Source: Diplolepis rosae (taxonomy: Eukaryota; Arthropoda; Insecta; Hymenoptera; Diplolepididae). From it: a stretch of DNA of 64,000 bases. Position numbers and translations under genes: made by a program. Below, in pieces: positions 33,261 through 47,114 of this stretch (position 1 is the first letter of the stretch; each line of letters opens with the position of its first letter). The notes beneath the pieces are model-generated. The model saw only the letters and a list, made by a program, of their open reading frames with translations. It had not been told where the DNA came from and searched no databases. The stretch is from positions 5,208,001 to 5,272,000 of the forward strand of contig JAPYXD010000680.1 in NCBI GenBank assembly GCA_030998225.1, given 5' to 3'.

Positions 33261-34870
33261 GAAAGATTTTCTTCGCATAAGAGATAATTTCGGATAAGAG
33301 GGATAGCTGGTATCTGGTGTCCCTTCATCCAGTGCCAAGAATCGCACCGATAATGAGTTAAATGCAATTAGGCTTACCAATACTACCTGTCGAGGGATCG
33401 GGCGTGAGAATGAAATATTGTAATTCTTTTGGCCCCGGAGGGGGTTTCGTGGGATGCATTATCCATTTGGCATTGCGATAGGAACGGCAAACGTCCAATG
33501 GGACTGAAAGAAAGCGGGGAAGGAAATCGAGAAAGAAATATAGGGAGCAGGAGTGAAATGGACGGAGACCGATGCGAGTTTCAGTACGGGAGTGATGGGA
33601 GACTGGAAAGGGGTGGGTGGGGTGCAGGTAGCACGTACATGCCTCGTTCGTAAGACGTTAAAGAAGGAGTGACCCCAGATGGATATCGGTTAATAGCTTT
33701 TTCGGACGAAGAGGTTCCGAGAGAAGCCCTAACTGGTTGATTTTTGTCGCGGACCAAATTGCAATTGCGATCCCTACTCGGTTATCTGGATTCAGAAAGA
33801 CTTCAATGAAAAATAAGATGTACTGACTGAATTATTAATTAGCTTTTCGAAACGAGTCATTAATTATTAGTGTAACAATGTGCCTTTTGATACATCAACC
33901 TGATAGACATAGTTAACAGCATTCATGTTAGCTTCTCTTATCAGATTAAGCTCGCAAGAATATCTTATTTTCCTTTTTTTTATTACAAACTTATAAAAAG
34001 TGTTATTATTTAAAAAATTTAATATTTTTTTACATTTATAATGATTCAAAAACTGTGAGGATCCCTGCTAGTTATTCGTGCTTTGTATACCTGGACACGA
34101 AAATGGGACGTCCCGGAAAGGCGACGGTGAGAAATTAGATATACGCCAAAATTACAGTTGTTAAGAATTGGTGTCCACTTTATATCGGAACGGCTGTCGA
34201 TAATGACTGGAGATGATAGTTGATTCAGGCGCGGAGGGTAAGAGAGGGGGTCCTTGCTATTTAGGCAGATTTTTTGAAGGTTCACATCGCGCCTTCTCAT
34301 GTAACCATACCGAAAAATCCATTGGCCGAACGGCTCTTATAGAAAGAGAGAAAGGCAAAATAAGAGACGCGGAGAAAAGGAGGAGAGGTATCGAAGGAAC
34401 GAGAGGGAAAAGAAATTGCCAAGGGTATACATAAAACCGCATTTTTCTCTTGAAAATTAGGCGCTCATTAAACCGCCAGGGACTTTTTAGTTATTTTTTT
34501 TAGAAGAAGGTGGTCGAAGAAGGAGATCGCTCCGGCATATTGTGGCGCCTGACTGCGGCAAGGTTGGGCACTAAACGCGTCATTAAACATGGTCGGCCCA
34601 CGGGTGGACCTACGGATAATTTTCTACATTAAAATTTTGTCGAGCCTTAAACACGCGTAACTCCAAAATCATGCGAACCTGGACGAATCAGGCTTGGTGC
34701 TGCTTCGGCGACAAACGCGCGCATCGTTTTAAAATAAGGGGACAAATTCCCATGATCAATTGTTGCAAATGAGCACTGATAGCAAATTAAATGTCCTCAT
34801 TGAATGTTACACTAATCGGCTACTCGAGAAATCACTAATTACTTCTGTAACTTCTAATTAATTTAAGGTA
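33261..34870. other. Balanced islands, no gene recognised
   Basis: 33290-33780 and 34060-34720 are GC-richer and unique-looking, with G/A-rich stretches near 34210-34420. Several short open frames on both strands have no recognisable domain. 33840-34050 is AT-rich. Confidence 0.4.
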
Positions 34871-34879
34871 AAACAAGCT

Positions 34880-35060
34880 ACTGATTTCTATTTAACATAA
34901 CATATAGCATAGTACTGGCTACCATATTTATCATAACTAATACCATATATCTTTCACTCAGTGCAATAGAGACAGTAATCAATGCTATTGCTATTGTGCT
35001 TAATACAATACAGATAGTAAATCGTGTTATACATATGGTTTTTATTAGAGTATTTAATAT
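34880..35060. repeat. Fragment of the 190-bp satellite
   Basis: It has AGTGCAATAGAGACAGTAAT and AATACAGATAGTAAATCGTG pairs typical of the unit at 1-900. Single diverged copy. Confidence 0.5.
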
Positions 35061-38000
35061 ATTTTCTCTCTGAGTAGAGACTTTAAATTTCCAGGCTAAA
35101 AAGACAAACACTTTCTTTGAGTAGGTGTTGAAATTTACGACTAGTATGGAACTTTTATATTTTTGAAATATAGATTCAAATATTGAGAAAATTAGACGTC
35201 AAAAAACTAAAATCTGTCGAAACTCATGTTTCTTGTAAAGGAATATAAATGTCGGAAGTATCGTCGTGGCTAATTTCGAAGTAAATAGAGTCTGAATGCA
35301 CCTTTGGGGATCGAATAACGCGACTCGGTTCTCGTTTTCATCGGCATTCCCGTCCCATCGCCGGCGGCATTCTAAAACCACAATGGACTGTTGACACTGC
35401 GGAATCATGGGGTCTTTTCGTGATTCAACCGTTAGCCCATTGTATGCCACAATACCTCTCTTTGTGCGAAATGGTCCGCGTCAGTGAGACCGACTAAACA
35501 TCCACGTATACAGTCAAAATTTTCTGAATATTTAATTTACTTATGACTTTATCCTGCGTATACTCTTGGAATCGGGTATACTGTCAAATTTATTATGCTA
35601 ATGAATATCAAATATTTATTTTCTTACTTCTTAATCCCATTCTGCTAATTAGAAACCTTTAAGGCTTCCGAACTTTGGTAGTTTGATTCGCAATCTTAGT
35701 AGGTACTTGAATATAATTTTTTTCCAATGTTCTAACTATTTCGGTTTACAATTACGATTTAATTCTAAAAAAGTTTTATATTCTGTTATAAATTTTTAAA
35801 TTTCAAGTATATAGAACTAAAATTAGCATACTTGAAATTTAATAATCATAGAACTTGAAAATGCAAATTTATAAAGTGATAACTATCAAAATACAAAATT
35901 TAATTGTGCCACGATTTAGAAGTTTTAAAAGTCAACATTTTTTTCATAATTTTAAGTGTAAAAAATTAGCAACACCTGGTAAGTTTGTATAACTATTCAA
36001 CAGACAATTATTATTGTTATAATCTAATTTACAAAAATATATATTTGATATTTAACCAACTATAAAATTGAATATACAGAGATAAATGCTTCAATTTTAA
36101 GTAATTTTTTACTAATTAAGTAGGAAATAACTTACAATTGCAGAAATCTTCAATGATATAAATTATTGGCTTTTTCCCATTATTTAGATTTAGAGAGCTA
36201 GAAAATTAAACGAAAATCAAATCCAAGCTATTTTTTAATTTGAAGCATCAAGATTTCAACTTTGATACCATTTGACATTAAGATTCAATATCAGTAGATT
36301 TAACTAAAAGATTTCAAATCAACAATTTTTAGTGCTCAAAATCATATGTTATTTTTTAATTTCAAGTAAAAAAAAGAAAATAACGATTTTTAAAAAATGT
36401 TATTTTTAGGGTAATATTGATGTCTAGAAAAAAATTATTTTTTCCTTTTGATAGTGTCAGGAAAATATTTAGAAACAAATTTAAATATGATAATTTTATC
36501 CATATAAATAAAACATTAAAGCATTAAAAGTTCAAATTTTGACACATATTATGAATTATATAATTGATATATATCATAATTCATTTGGTATAAATAATTG
36601 TTGACCTGTATCTTCCTGTATTTTATTTTTATGGTTTAAGCTATATAAAATTTAAATGTATTTTCTTCCTAAATATTTCGCTTACGTTATTAAGAGGAAA
36701 AAATTATTATTTATCTATTCGTCAAAATTACCCTGAAAATTTAATTATTTATTTTTTTTTATGGAAAAGTAAATATGTCTCGTTATTTTAATAGCTGAAA
36801 AATAAATATTTTTATCGAATACGAAATATTATAAATTTTGGCCTATTTAAAATGCCCAATTAGATTATTCATTTAATTCAGTTTTGACTACAAGAAAAAT
36901 GGTCAAAGATTTAAGTATTTCCTAGATCGTCTTGAAATAATCCGTTTTCTCGGGATTCCGAGTTAGTTGAAAGATTTGATTAATGGATATAAGATGGTAA
37001 AATACAAAAACAGTGACGATAGTGAGACACAGATGATTGGTCAGAAAAGCAGGAACTGCTTAACATACGGTAATGGTCGAATCGTCCGTTTTGCTCCTCT
37101 TTCTGTGTTACACGTGTGATACAGTGACGTCTTTCTGTTGTGAGATTGTCCTTCCGTCGATAAGAGCAAGCGTAGGTGCTTGTCCCTATACATATTGCTA
37201 AGAAAAACGTACACTTTGATTGGATAGTGTGCGTGTTAGTACGAGAAATGTCAAGAGGGACGTGCTTCAATCGAGCTGTACGAGATACAGGATTCCCTTC
37301 CTCCGTTTCCACGCTCGTTTAGATTATATCAGTGTCTCTCAAACATCCTTCTCGGCGATTCCAAGTGCGAAACTTCAATGCAAAACTCCATCCATGAAAT
37401 GCCAAATGCATCTGGCTTTAAGATCTACATTTCTAGACCCTAGGAAACTGACAAAAAGTCCTTGTACACTCTTCAAAATATTATTATATTTCATACACAT
37501 TTGGATATGAAATTTAATATTTCTGTATATTATTTCTGAAAAATACACTAATATATTAAATTTATCATGCGAATATTAACCGAGAATTTAGAGAAATGTC
37601 GCCATGATTTCTCAGAGATATTATTCCACATTTTTTGTTGAGGAAACGTGTATTCAACCAGATTTTGAGTAATTTTTCTAAAACATGTACAAAATAATTT
37701 CAGTTAAATATGTACAATAATTATGTTATTATAATTTATAAAAACTATTATATATTAATATACATTATATTCAGAGCAATTTTTAACTCAAGTACAGCTC
37801 TGTAGGTCGAATTTGTATCTTAATTAACAAGAAAGCTTGATAATATTGATGATTAAATTGATTATTGTTTTCTAATTGGTTATTGAAAGATAGATTTCGT
37901 GTAGGAATTCTTCAAATAAAAACCACATGCTGAATATAAAAAAATATTACGTTTCTTCAATTAAAAATTTTATTAGACTACACGGAGAAAAAAATTGTGT

Positions 38001-38690
38001 AATCGCAACAAAATGGTTTTGTTTATCATTTTTTATTGTCATAAGAATGTTTTTATTATTAACACAAAATTATTTTTTTCTGATTTTTTCCAAATCAGTA
38101 GAGTTCCGTTGTCACTGAAGGTGATACACTCTTCTAATGATCGACATAATCGACTGTAATGATTTAGAAAAAATCAGAAAAAAAAAGAAAAAAAATAGTT
38201 CCTGGTTTATGGTCCTTGGCTCGGTACCCAGTGGAGTAGAACCGTTCCTTTTTTCACAGAAAATTTCTACAAAATTATTTTGTTGAGTCAATTAAATTTT
38301 TTTCTGGCTTAACAAAATTAATTTGTCGGGATCTTGTTTTATTGTCCTAAACAAAGTTTTTTTGATCTGACAAATCTTTTTGACTATCGATCTTTCAATA
38401 TTATTAATATTTAATGAAAACAATTATTTTTAAATAAAAATGAATTCTAACTGTTTAATAAATGATTTTTACCGTATTTAAAAGTTCCAAAGCATAAAAA
38501 ATATCCTTTTTTTAAGTCATTTAAAAGACTTAATAAAAAAATTTGCTAATCGTTATTGAAAATCAGAAATGAATCTACCGTTGAAAGCTATATCGTTTAA
38601 AATTTGTGATTAAATTCAATACAAGTAATATTCAATATTAAATATAAGTCAATACATTACATGAAGTAACTAAATAATATATTATATATT
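35061..38690. other. Mostly AT-rich; balanced islands at 35.3 and 37.2 kb
   Basis: 35270-35480 and 37030-37400 are GC-richer. 35640-36980 is extremely AT-rich with no identifiable element. Near 37982 an ACGGAGAAAAAAA end of the MITE type seen at 13817 occurs, without a convincing partner end. 38130-38180 can fold with 38080-38100 (TCTGATTTTTTCCAAATCAG and neighbours). Confidence 0.4.
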
Positions 38691-38694
38691 TAAA

Positions 38695-38765
38695 GAATTT
38701 GAAAATCTTTCTGTGGAAAAAAATACGCTTTCGACTGCGCAATTTCAAACTCACCTAATTAATTA
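38695..38765 (-). repeat. SINE tail fragment
   Basis: Minus-strand tail: GAATTTGAAAATCTTTCTGT, GGAAAAAAATACGCTTTCGA, CTGCGC, then directly AATTTCAAACTCACCTAATT. The tRNA-like half is missing. Confidence 0.7.
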
Positions 38766-41700
38766 GAAATTAATATAATATATATTTTACATATGAGTAA
38801 TAGTTAATTTAGATGAATTTTAACTCTGAACCACATGAAATGATAAGTATTTTGAATCAGTGAAATTTCACTGATTGTCAATGGAAATCCTTACTGATTT
38901 CATTCATTATTCGAAATTGGAGTTGCTTAAAACGCCTAACTTGTTTTGAACAAGTGAATTTTTCATTTATATTTTTCTATATAAGATGATTAGTCATGTT
39001 TGTTAAAAGAATTTAATTGGTGGAACGTAACGAGGAATATGAAATATGAAAACATTCTTAAGGCATAATGATTATCGGTTGATTGATATCAAGAAATACA
39101 CTATTATTTGTCTCTAAATATTCTTCTAAGGTTATTCGAAAAATAATTCCTATTGTCTTTCCAATTTTTGCATATTCATTATTATTTCCCGGAGAGAAGA
39201 GGAAAGAAACTGAATCAAGGGCTTTTATAAAGTCGTGAATTCCTAATTACTTAAAAACTGCAGGAAAGTGGGTTTCTTTGAACAAAGCCTTAAATTAATT
39301 GCTTGTGGGAGGCTTAAGTGATGTTATGTATTACGCTACTATAATTTTACGGATGTAATTAAAAGATCCTGCTATTTGGTACAAAATGATTCACTATATA
39401 AGCTTTCTAATATGACCTTTTCCTGTTGTGGGCTATAATTAATAAATACGTTGGGAAAATGGAGATGGGCGTCCGATTAGAATCAGAAATTATTAGCGAA
39501 TCAGACACAAGTGAAGATCATTATTATTATAAATGAACATGACGACTGCAGAGGAGCTGAGTTTATATTGTTAAAAAAAAGTGTCTCTATTATTTCATTT
39601 AACTTCTGTATTGTATACTATGAATAGAATGATTTATGGGAATTATCTAATGGAGGAACTTTCGCGTTTTGAGTTTCACGATCATTTGCGCGTTTACCTG
39701 GTAAAGCCGAAGGCAAATGAATTCTATTATTTTCTTAGCAAAATTTAAATAGGGGTTTATCGCTCGGCGCATCGAAACCGTTTTCTATGGATGAAACGGA
39801 TCTGTACCATCTCGAAATGACCAAAACCTTCATCCCTTGTTCCTGACTTTTGCCTGGGAGTGTCTTTTGACTGGGCTTTTGTACTTTATGAAACCTTTAA
39901 AGCGCAAATTGCACTCTGCTATTGTTCAAAGGAAGCTGATTCATTGCGGGGTGAAATGCAAGTTACACGTTATAATTAAGCGTAAATATAGTTGAAAGTC
40001 TTGTAACTGCTTAGAAAATTCTCAAATAGGAATTCAATAATATTCTGTGTGTTTTATTACATAATGACAATTTTGGGAAATGTTAGTCATTCAAAATAAT
40101 TATATAAATTTTACTATAGTTGATAGTGAAATTTAGTGTCCTAATGCCAAAACTATGATATGTTTTTCAAATTTTGGTACGAACTACAAACGTGGGTAAT
40201 TCCGTGTAACATAAACAAAAGATTTTTGTATAGCACTACAAAAATTCTAATGATTTGATTTAATTTTAAAAAACTTGATGAAAAATATTTTAAACATATG
40301 GTTATGTCCAGAAAGGAATGGATTTGTCTCTGAAACGGAATCTTCTTTGAGGTTAAGTGTACTGGAAATAAGAACATATTGGAATGGCGAATAGAAGTTC
40401 TGGAAGGGACTTATTTCTAACTTCGCATTTTACTAGAATCGACATTATTTCGCTTCCCGTTACCCCATTAGGTATAGAGGTAAAAGCTTGGTAAACGCGT
40501 TACATTATGGCCGCCTATCTCCTCTATCCAATAACCTTTTTATAACAAATCGTTTTACCGGCTGTTAGGTCGTGCGTGAGAAAAGCACTGGAATTTGTAA
40601 TCTTTGAAATACCAATAATCCCACAACAATAGCATGGAAAAATAATTCTATCGATTTCCAATGTCCAAGTAAATATATAAATTCCTTGAATATGTTTTAG
40701 AAAATTAACTGCCCAGTGGACACTCACAGTTGTTATACGTAATCGTTACTTAACATTTCTGTGAAAATATCACCTTTATAAGTGAAAGTGACAGAATCAG
40801 AAACTTTATTTTGCAGTTATGGAACTGTTTCTATTTTACAGAACTGTTACCTAACGGTTATGTAATAACTGTAAGTGTCCACTAGGTGTTATGCTTTTGG
40901 AGAAGACACACCAATTTACAATTTTAAAGTGATTTTAGTGAAGTTGAGAATGTGAAACTACCCTCCCCTGAAGTAAGATAATTTTTTCGTGAACGTATTT
41001 CGATTTTGTTACTGGAGAAATAAAAGGCATGAATTGCTTAAAATTAAAGGCTTTTAAGGTTATGGAAAATATTTAGTTAGAGACAATATTTTTTTTTTGG
41101 TTGAGGAGGAAAAATGGCTCTTCTGTTTTGCTTAATTCTCATCTCTTTAGATTTCTATTGAAAATATTTAGTTTTTCTTAACATTACAACGGAAAGAGTC
41201 GTCTAAATTTATTTTTTCGCTTTCTTAATTTTTGTTTATTCACGTGTTTTTTTATAACAGTCTATTTGTTTCATAAATAATTTTAAAAAAATACGTTAGA
41301 TAAAAAGATGGTTAAGCTGCCAAATATAAACACACCAATTTTTCATTGTTCAAACACTAAAAAAATATTTAGAAAATTATAACAGGCTACTAAAACATGC
41401 AACGAGACTGCAAAATATAATTATTCAAAAACCAATCTTGGATAGTTGGCCTTTAAGAAAAAAAAATAAGTATTTGGAAATGCGTCAGAGTGCAAACTTG
41501 TAAACTATTTTTATTAATTGAGATTTACTAATTCATGAAAAATTGGAAAACTGTTTTGTAAAACTATTTATTCAGAAAAAATAATCAGAGGTTTTTGGTA
41601 TGGAATATTTTTTATTTATTTGAATTAACTGATTTATTTATCCAAAATTTGCAAATTGGAGGAATATAATCGATCAAACAAACCATTTCCTATAATTATG

Positions 41701-43205
41701 TATATAAAGAAAAATAAATTGCAAGTTTCTACTAAAACATTTGTGGTTCAATAAAATGGTTAAAATAAATATGGAAGATTTATTTTAAAATATTTATGTA
41801 TCTCAAATTTCCAAAAACTGGATCAAATAAATGGGTAAATTCGAATAAACAATAACAAAATAAAAGTTTTACTAACTTATTTTATATTAAAAAGTTATCA
41901 TAGAAGAATGGTTTTTGAATAATTGTAATTCTCAAATTTGTAAAGTTTTGAATTATCAAGGGATGAATTTCCATAATTAGATTACAATTGTATATTAACT
42001 AATTTTTTGTTATTTTTATGGTAAAAATTAATAATACAAAATTGTCTCTTAATTTACGTACCTTTCTAAAAATTGGGATTTTTTCATTTAGCATCATTGG
42101 TTTGCCCTTATTTGCTTAAGATCCACTAATTATCATCCTGCTCTCTTGTATAATTCATTAATAAATCCGCTAGTAAATTTTCCATTTTTTCAGCTCATAT
42201 CTTGTGTTAAAGTTTACCTCACAAATAAATACTGTTTCCTGTTTCCGTTTTTTATTTTACTTTCTAACATAAAGTGGATTAATTAATGCAGAATATACCA
42301 ACATTTTCACAAGATATTTATGAAATGAAATCCATAAAGTTAACTAACGTTATCAGAAACATTTGTAAAGAAATTAATGATTTCAAAGTAAGAAGTGAAT
42401 TAAATAATTTACATTTCTCGATTGAATTTCAATCACGACACTTGTAAAGCTAATGCTTGACAAAGACGTCTTGTTAGTTGTGAAATTATTTTCACACTCG
42501 CCTGCACAAAGTTTTGATTAATAAATACCAACTTAGCTTATTGTAAAACAGGCCCTGTCAGACTTCTCAACGCTTTATCTTGGTGCAAGAATTTTTTATG
42601 ACTCGTATTTTGTGCCTAGTATGTATTTCCGATGGCGCAATAGATTCGCACGTATCTATCTACGGCATCGTGCCGACCTGCAGACATTTATTATCAGTTC
42701 TCGCATGAAGGAAGGTGAAAGGTTCAGCGATCGAGAACTGTGCCTACCGAGAATCCATTACCCCTGGCCACTGAAAGATTCCGCAGTAAATAGTAAAAAA
42801 TATAAAACTGGAAGATCGCACAAATAACTTCAAACCGAACTAATTATGTCGAAAATGTCTAAATCGCTTGGAAATTGTTTTCGATGGAATTTCACGAATG
42901 GAAGCAAGATATTTCTTGTACGATTCCTAATTAAGTGCTTAAAATCGTTTACGAGAATCGATCGTGATTATTGCGAGAGTGCGGCAGGTGCTGTTTATCT
43001 GCTTAATGAACTTAACAAAATTACCTGTTTTCTAAAGCTATATTTTCCCTATCTAACTCTATTATACTTAACATATCGTTAAATCTCAGTCGATCAATCA
43101 AGATATAAATTGACTTCTGACCTTTCTTTTCATTGTTTTTTAATGGTACTCATTATATATCCAATGTACCTGATGTATCTTGTGTAATAAGCAAAAAAGT
43201 ATAGT
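38766..43205. other. Long AT-rich stretch, nothing recognised
   Basis: About 4.4 kb of unique-looking AT-rich sequence. Small balanced patches lie at 39660-39950, 40430-40520 and 42600-42830. No transposon ends, RNA genes or defensible exons were seen. Confidence 0.45.
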
Positions 43206-43420
43206 ATATGCACTACCGGTCAAAAGTTTAAGTTCACCTTTTGTTTAAACCATTATCGAAGTGTTTTAATTTTAATGAAAATAAGTTAAAAATTCTTTTT
43301 CGATAATGGCATAAATGCTAATAACATTTTTTATCTAATGATCCCAATTTGAAGGTAAAGTGTTAATTTTATAAGAATATATTACGAAAAACGCCAAATT
43401 ATTAATAATAATAATAATTT

Positions 43421-43538
43421 CAAATTAATTAGTTGAGTTTGAAAGTTTAGAGCAGTCGACCGGCAATCGAAAGACTTGGGCTCGAATCCCAGCGCAGTCG
43501 AAAGCGTCTTTTTTCCACAAAAAGATTTCAAATTCTTA
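43421..43538 (+). repeat. SINE fragment with B box
   Basis: It contains GAGCAGTCGACCGGCAATCG, CTTGGGCTCGAATCCCAGCG, CAGTCGAAAGCGTC and the CCACAAAAAGATTTCAAATT tail. The A-box half is missing and AGTTGAGTTTGAAAGTTTAG, from the outer module, is joined directly to the anticodon arm. Confidence 0.78.
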
Positions 43539-43959
43539 AATTTAAATTTGAATAATAATAATATAGTAATTTTTAATTCTTAAAAGAGTGCCCTCAAAGT
43601 ACTTAAATCGGCCTTGAAACTCTTACACGGAATCTAAAGTCAGAATTTTAAAATTAAAAATAGCGGATTTAATATAACAATCAAATACGGGATTTTTTAG
43701 TGAAACGAGATCACCATATTGATTTTTGAGATTCTGACTTCAAATTCATAATCTACGACCTCTAAAAACCTTAGAAAATGCCACGTTTACTTTGACACTC
43801 ATTCTTAAAAGAATAATGCATTTTGGTAACGTTCAAGTCAGAAAAAACTCTCGCGCAGGGGGGTTAAAGGTAAGTCTTCATCCCAGGCGCGAATTGAAAT
43901 CCAACCTTTTTGGCCAGAGGTCGGGCCAACTAGTAAAATGATATCGCTATCCGTCTATT

Positions 43960-44430
43960 GGCGTGAACAGTTGGTGCGACGTTGGTTGACGGAGATGAGT
44001 GGTCTTAGGCAAAATATGCTTGTACAATCTAGTTAATAATATGCCGGCGATTGGTTCAACAATGGCCCAGAGGTGGGCCGACCGAAATATCACGGTCAAC
44101 TGAGGTAATACGCCAAGGTTGGTCCGACAGTTGGTCGTGCAATGGCAACGGAATCTAGTTATGAATATGCCGACGATTGGTTCACCTGTGGCCCAGAGGT
44201 GGGCCGAATGAACTGTCACGGTCATCTAAAGCACTTAGCCAAAGTTGGCCCGACAGTCGGTTCGAGCCTGGGCCATAGTTGAGCCGACGGTCGGGCACAT
44301 CTTTGGTTGCCGGTGTTGGCTACCAAAGTTGGTAAAGTCGAAACTACGACAGTCACCAAACCTTGGTCGCCAGAGTAGGGCCAATCGTGGCCCGATGGTC
44401 CAATTCTGGCCATCGATCGAAATTCGCACC
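43960..44430. repeat. GC-richer tandem repeat rich in TTGGCC words
   Basis: AATCTAGTTAATAATATGCC (about 44027) and AATCTAGTTATGAATATGCC (about 44153) start two units of about 126 bp. Each has GGCCCAGAGGTGGGCCGA and CACGGTCA. The following sequence to 44430 keeps related words (GTTGGCTACCAAAGTTGG, GGGCCAATCGTGGCCC) in a looser form. Base composition is unlike the surrounding AT-rich DNA. Confidence 0.7.
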
Positions 44431-44495
44431 TGGGAGGTTGATTAACAAATAAATTTTTTTTCATTAGTCTAATGTTATTATAAGATGTGCTTTAA

Positions 44496-44755
44496 CCCTT
44501 CGTAGGTACACGTGTCCCAAAAAGGACATGAAATTTTCATGTGAAATGTTTTCATCGGAATAAATTGTTATAAATAAACAATCGCTAAACAAATTGCTGC
44601 AAAACATATTGAAACATAAAATAGGTTCCCCAAAGAGTATTTCAGAATATTGAGAGATTTTTTTAAAAGAACTTTTTTATAAAAAAATTAGTGCCTAGAC
44701 TTTTTGGGCCATGTGTACCCACGGCGCCAGTAAAAATACGTGTACCTGCGAAAGG
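44496..44755. mobile_element. piggyBac-like MITE, 260 bp
   Basis: TTAA at 44492-44495 and 44756-44759. The ends are CCCTTCGTAGGTACACGTGT at the left, with ACGTGTACCTGCGAAAGG at the right. A CCCT start after TTAA is typical of the piggyBac superfamily. No open frame. Nested in the Tc1-like element. Confidence 0.82.
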
Positions 44756-45319
44756 TTAATGGTAAGATGTTGGAAAATGCGTACTTTGACGGTTTTTATT
44801 TTTTTTTACCCCCATCCATACTTTGCAAAAGTCTGACAAAATTTTGTTTTAATTATCGATAGGTAACTATAATGAACGGCAAAATTGAAAATAGTGGTCG
44901 CGCAAATCAAACATGAATAAAATTGTGTGATAAAATTTTCGCTATTTTTTGCATCGCGAATTATGGATTAAAAAATCTGAAAAAATTCACAGACGTGTCT
45001 TCTATGGGAAAAAACAACCCGGATTTTTTTCAAAATTTTTCTATGATTAGTTTAGCTAAAAAAAGCGAAAAACGAACATTGTTAAATCCGCCATTACTCA
45101 TTCAAAATGGCGAATGATCTGAAAATTTGGCGAAATCAACTCTTGTTCAACCTCTTCCATATGGTCGATGCGAAGTTTGATATGGTTTTAAGGCCGATTT
45201 AACATGGAATGAAACACGGCTATTCCCATTGACGTTTTTTGTAATATATTTTTATAAAAATGAAGACACTTCGACAATGGCTCAAACAACAGGTGAACTT
45301 AAACTTTTGACCTGTAGTG

Positions 45320-46622
45320 TATACACATACATTAGATAAATTCCGAGGAAATATTCTGGAATATTTATATAAAATTTAGTGAGGGTAGGGTGCATATCAG
45401 AATTCGTTATACTATCAATCAGCAATTTCAAGGGATGTATATAAATATAGAGTCTTGGGCTTCTCAGCGTGAAATAATTGCAGGAAGGATCGATGATTAA
45501 AATATCTGAGGTTACGTTATAATTAGTGCAAGATCTGTGGATCTCGTGGATGTAGAAATTCTCCCTGTCCATGTTCATCAGGGAATTATCCATTTTTCCG
45601 AGAGGACGGGAAAGAGAATGATGGAGGAAAATGAGGACGCGAAAAGGGAGGGAAATAGAGAGGAGGTATTTCACATTCTCGTAGAGAGTAGTCCCGCATC
45701 GCGAGAGCATCGGCTCATTAATCTTTTGCAGTAATTGCGATCATATTCCGAGCGAGCTAAGATCTCCTCTCTTCCTCATCCTCTTATTTTTCTTTATTAT
45801 TTTTCTTTTGCTTCTTTATTCCTCTTCTCCATCCTCATATGCTTCTTCTCCCTCTTCTTTGGCATCTTTCTCTTCTTCAATTTCTTTCTTATCCTCTTTC
45901 TGGCAAAGGTGAAAAAAGAGAAAACCCACGCAGCGACGAAGATTGCCGATATCTGCTCGTCGCCCGCAGTGCCGATCGATTCTTGGAAACGTCGAACCAA
46001 TAGTAACGCTCCAAGAGAGCGCATAATGAAGCAACAACGTTGCTGTCTTGTCAGCGAGATGATACATGGAAATTAAAGTCGCCCCTTATTGACATCTTCT
46101 CGTGTCAGAGCATCAGCCATGACACTGCGATTTCAAATTATCTTGATGGCATCCAGTTAACAGCAACATTCACTGCTATCAAGCCTTGGAATGGCAAGAA
46201 CAGTTATTGTACTGACCTACAAAAATAACCTTCCATAGAAAACTTTACAGTTAGACATTTTTTGGCCAGTATTCTTCAATTTTTTCCCTCTAGGCGACTC
46301 TCTCAATCCTTTCTCACAAGTGGTAAACGCCCAGGGACAAAATTTCTCTAAAGTTAATTTCCGTCTAATGAAATGCAGACATGTATCTTGGATGTCGGTA
46401 TTTCTTAATTACTTGATCCCTACCACGGTTTCTGCGCCAACGTAAATTAATTATGAGCTTGCACATTATTTGGCTGACTACGTAGACTCATATCCTCTCT
46501 TTTATTTCACGGTCGCGGTGCTTATCATTAATTATACCTGCCGAAGCTGATGCACTTATCAAATAAATTGTGACTTGTGGAGAAAAGTCACTAACACCAT
46601 CAGTTCATTTTCCTTTCATTAC
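45320..46622. other. No gene recognised; CT-rich island
   Basis: 45540-46060 is balanced to CT-rich (long TCTTC runs at 45760-45900). The opposite-strand frames translate to low-complexity Lys/Glu/Arg stretches. 46100-46620 looks unique. Confidence 0.4.
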
Positions 46623-47114
46623 TATTGGATTATCCCAGAAGTAATTGCCGATTTTACATATAGGTGTCTTTGACCATCTTTTTGAATGGCTTCTTTCAAT
46701 GTCACACTGATAGAAAGGAATGACTGTTACAACGATATTTATGATTAATTTAACCTTACCTTATTGCTGGCATAGATACAACAAAATGAGATTTGTATTT
46801 TAACCATCCGATTATAACTGAATAAATATGAACGAATCAACCATATTATTGGTTGCTATGGAAAAATGTATTGTTCGCCTTCCCATATTATATTTCTGAT
46901 TCGACCAGTTTCACTTACAATATTTTGATTTCTGTATTCAACATCCTGCGTTGTTCAGAGAGACATATTATTTTATAAATACAATTATAAATTCCCAACC
47001 TACAACCGAATGACTAAAACTTCCGAACCATTTCTATCAGTGCATGATTTTTTTCTTTTTGGGCTTTGTTAGCTGTCACTCTTAGTTTGCTTTACATCAA
47101 ACATCAAATTTAAG

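Larger units (their letters stand above)
43211..45319. mobile_element. Tc1-like non-autonomous element, 2.1 kb
   Basis: The ends are CACTACCGGTCAAAAGTTTA at the left, with TAAACTTTTGACCTGTAGTG at the right. CAGTACCGGTCAAAAGTTT-like ends are common in Tc1-type elements. The inverted match extends inward through AACCATTATCGAAGTG against CACTTCGACAATGGCT. TA follows the right end; the left flank is TATG, so its TA is eroded. No transposase is recognisable. Much of the interior is later insertions: a SINE fragment, a GC-rich tandem repeat and a TTAA element. Confidence 0.75.

Noticed and set aside
43866..43880. AAAGGTAAGT, a possible 5' splice site
   Set aside because: It lies inside the Tc1-like element, with no 3' splice site joined to it and no exon frame upstream.
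45282..45710. 142-codon minus-strand frame
   Set aside because: It starts outside and runs into the terminal repeat of the Tc1-like element. The translation shows no domain.
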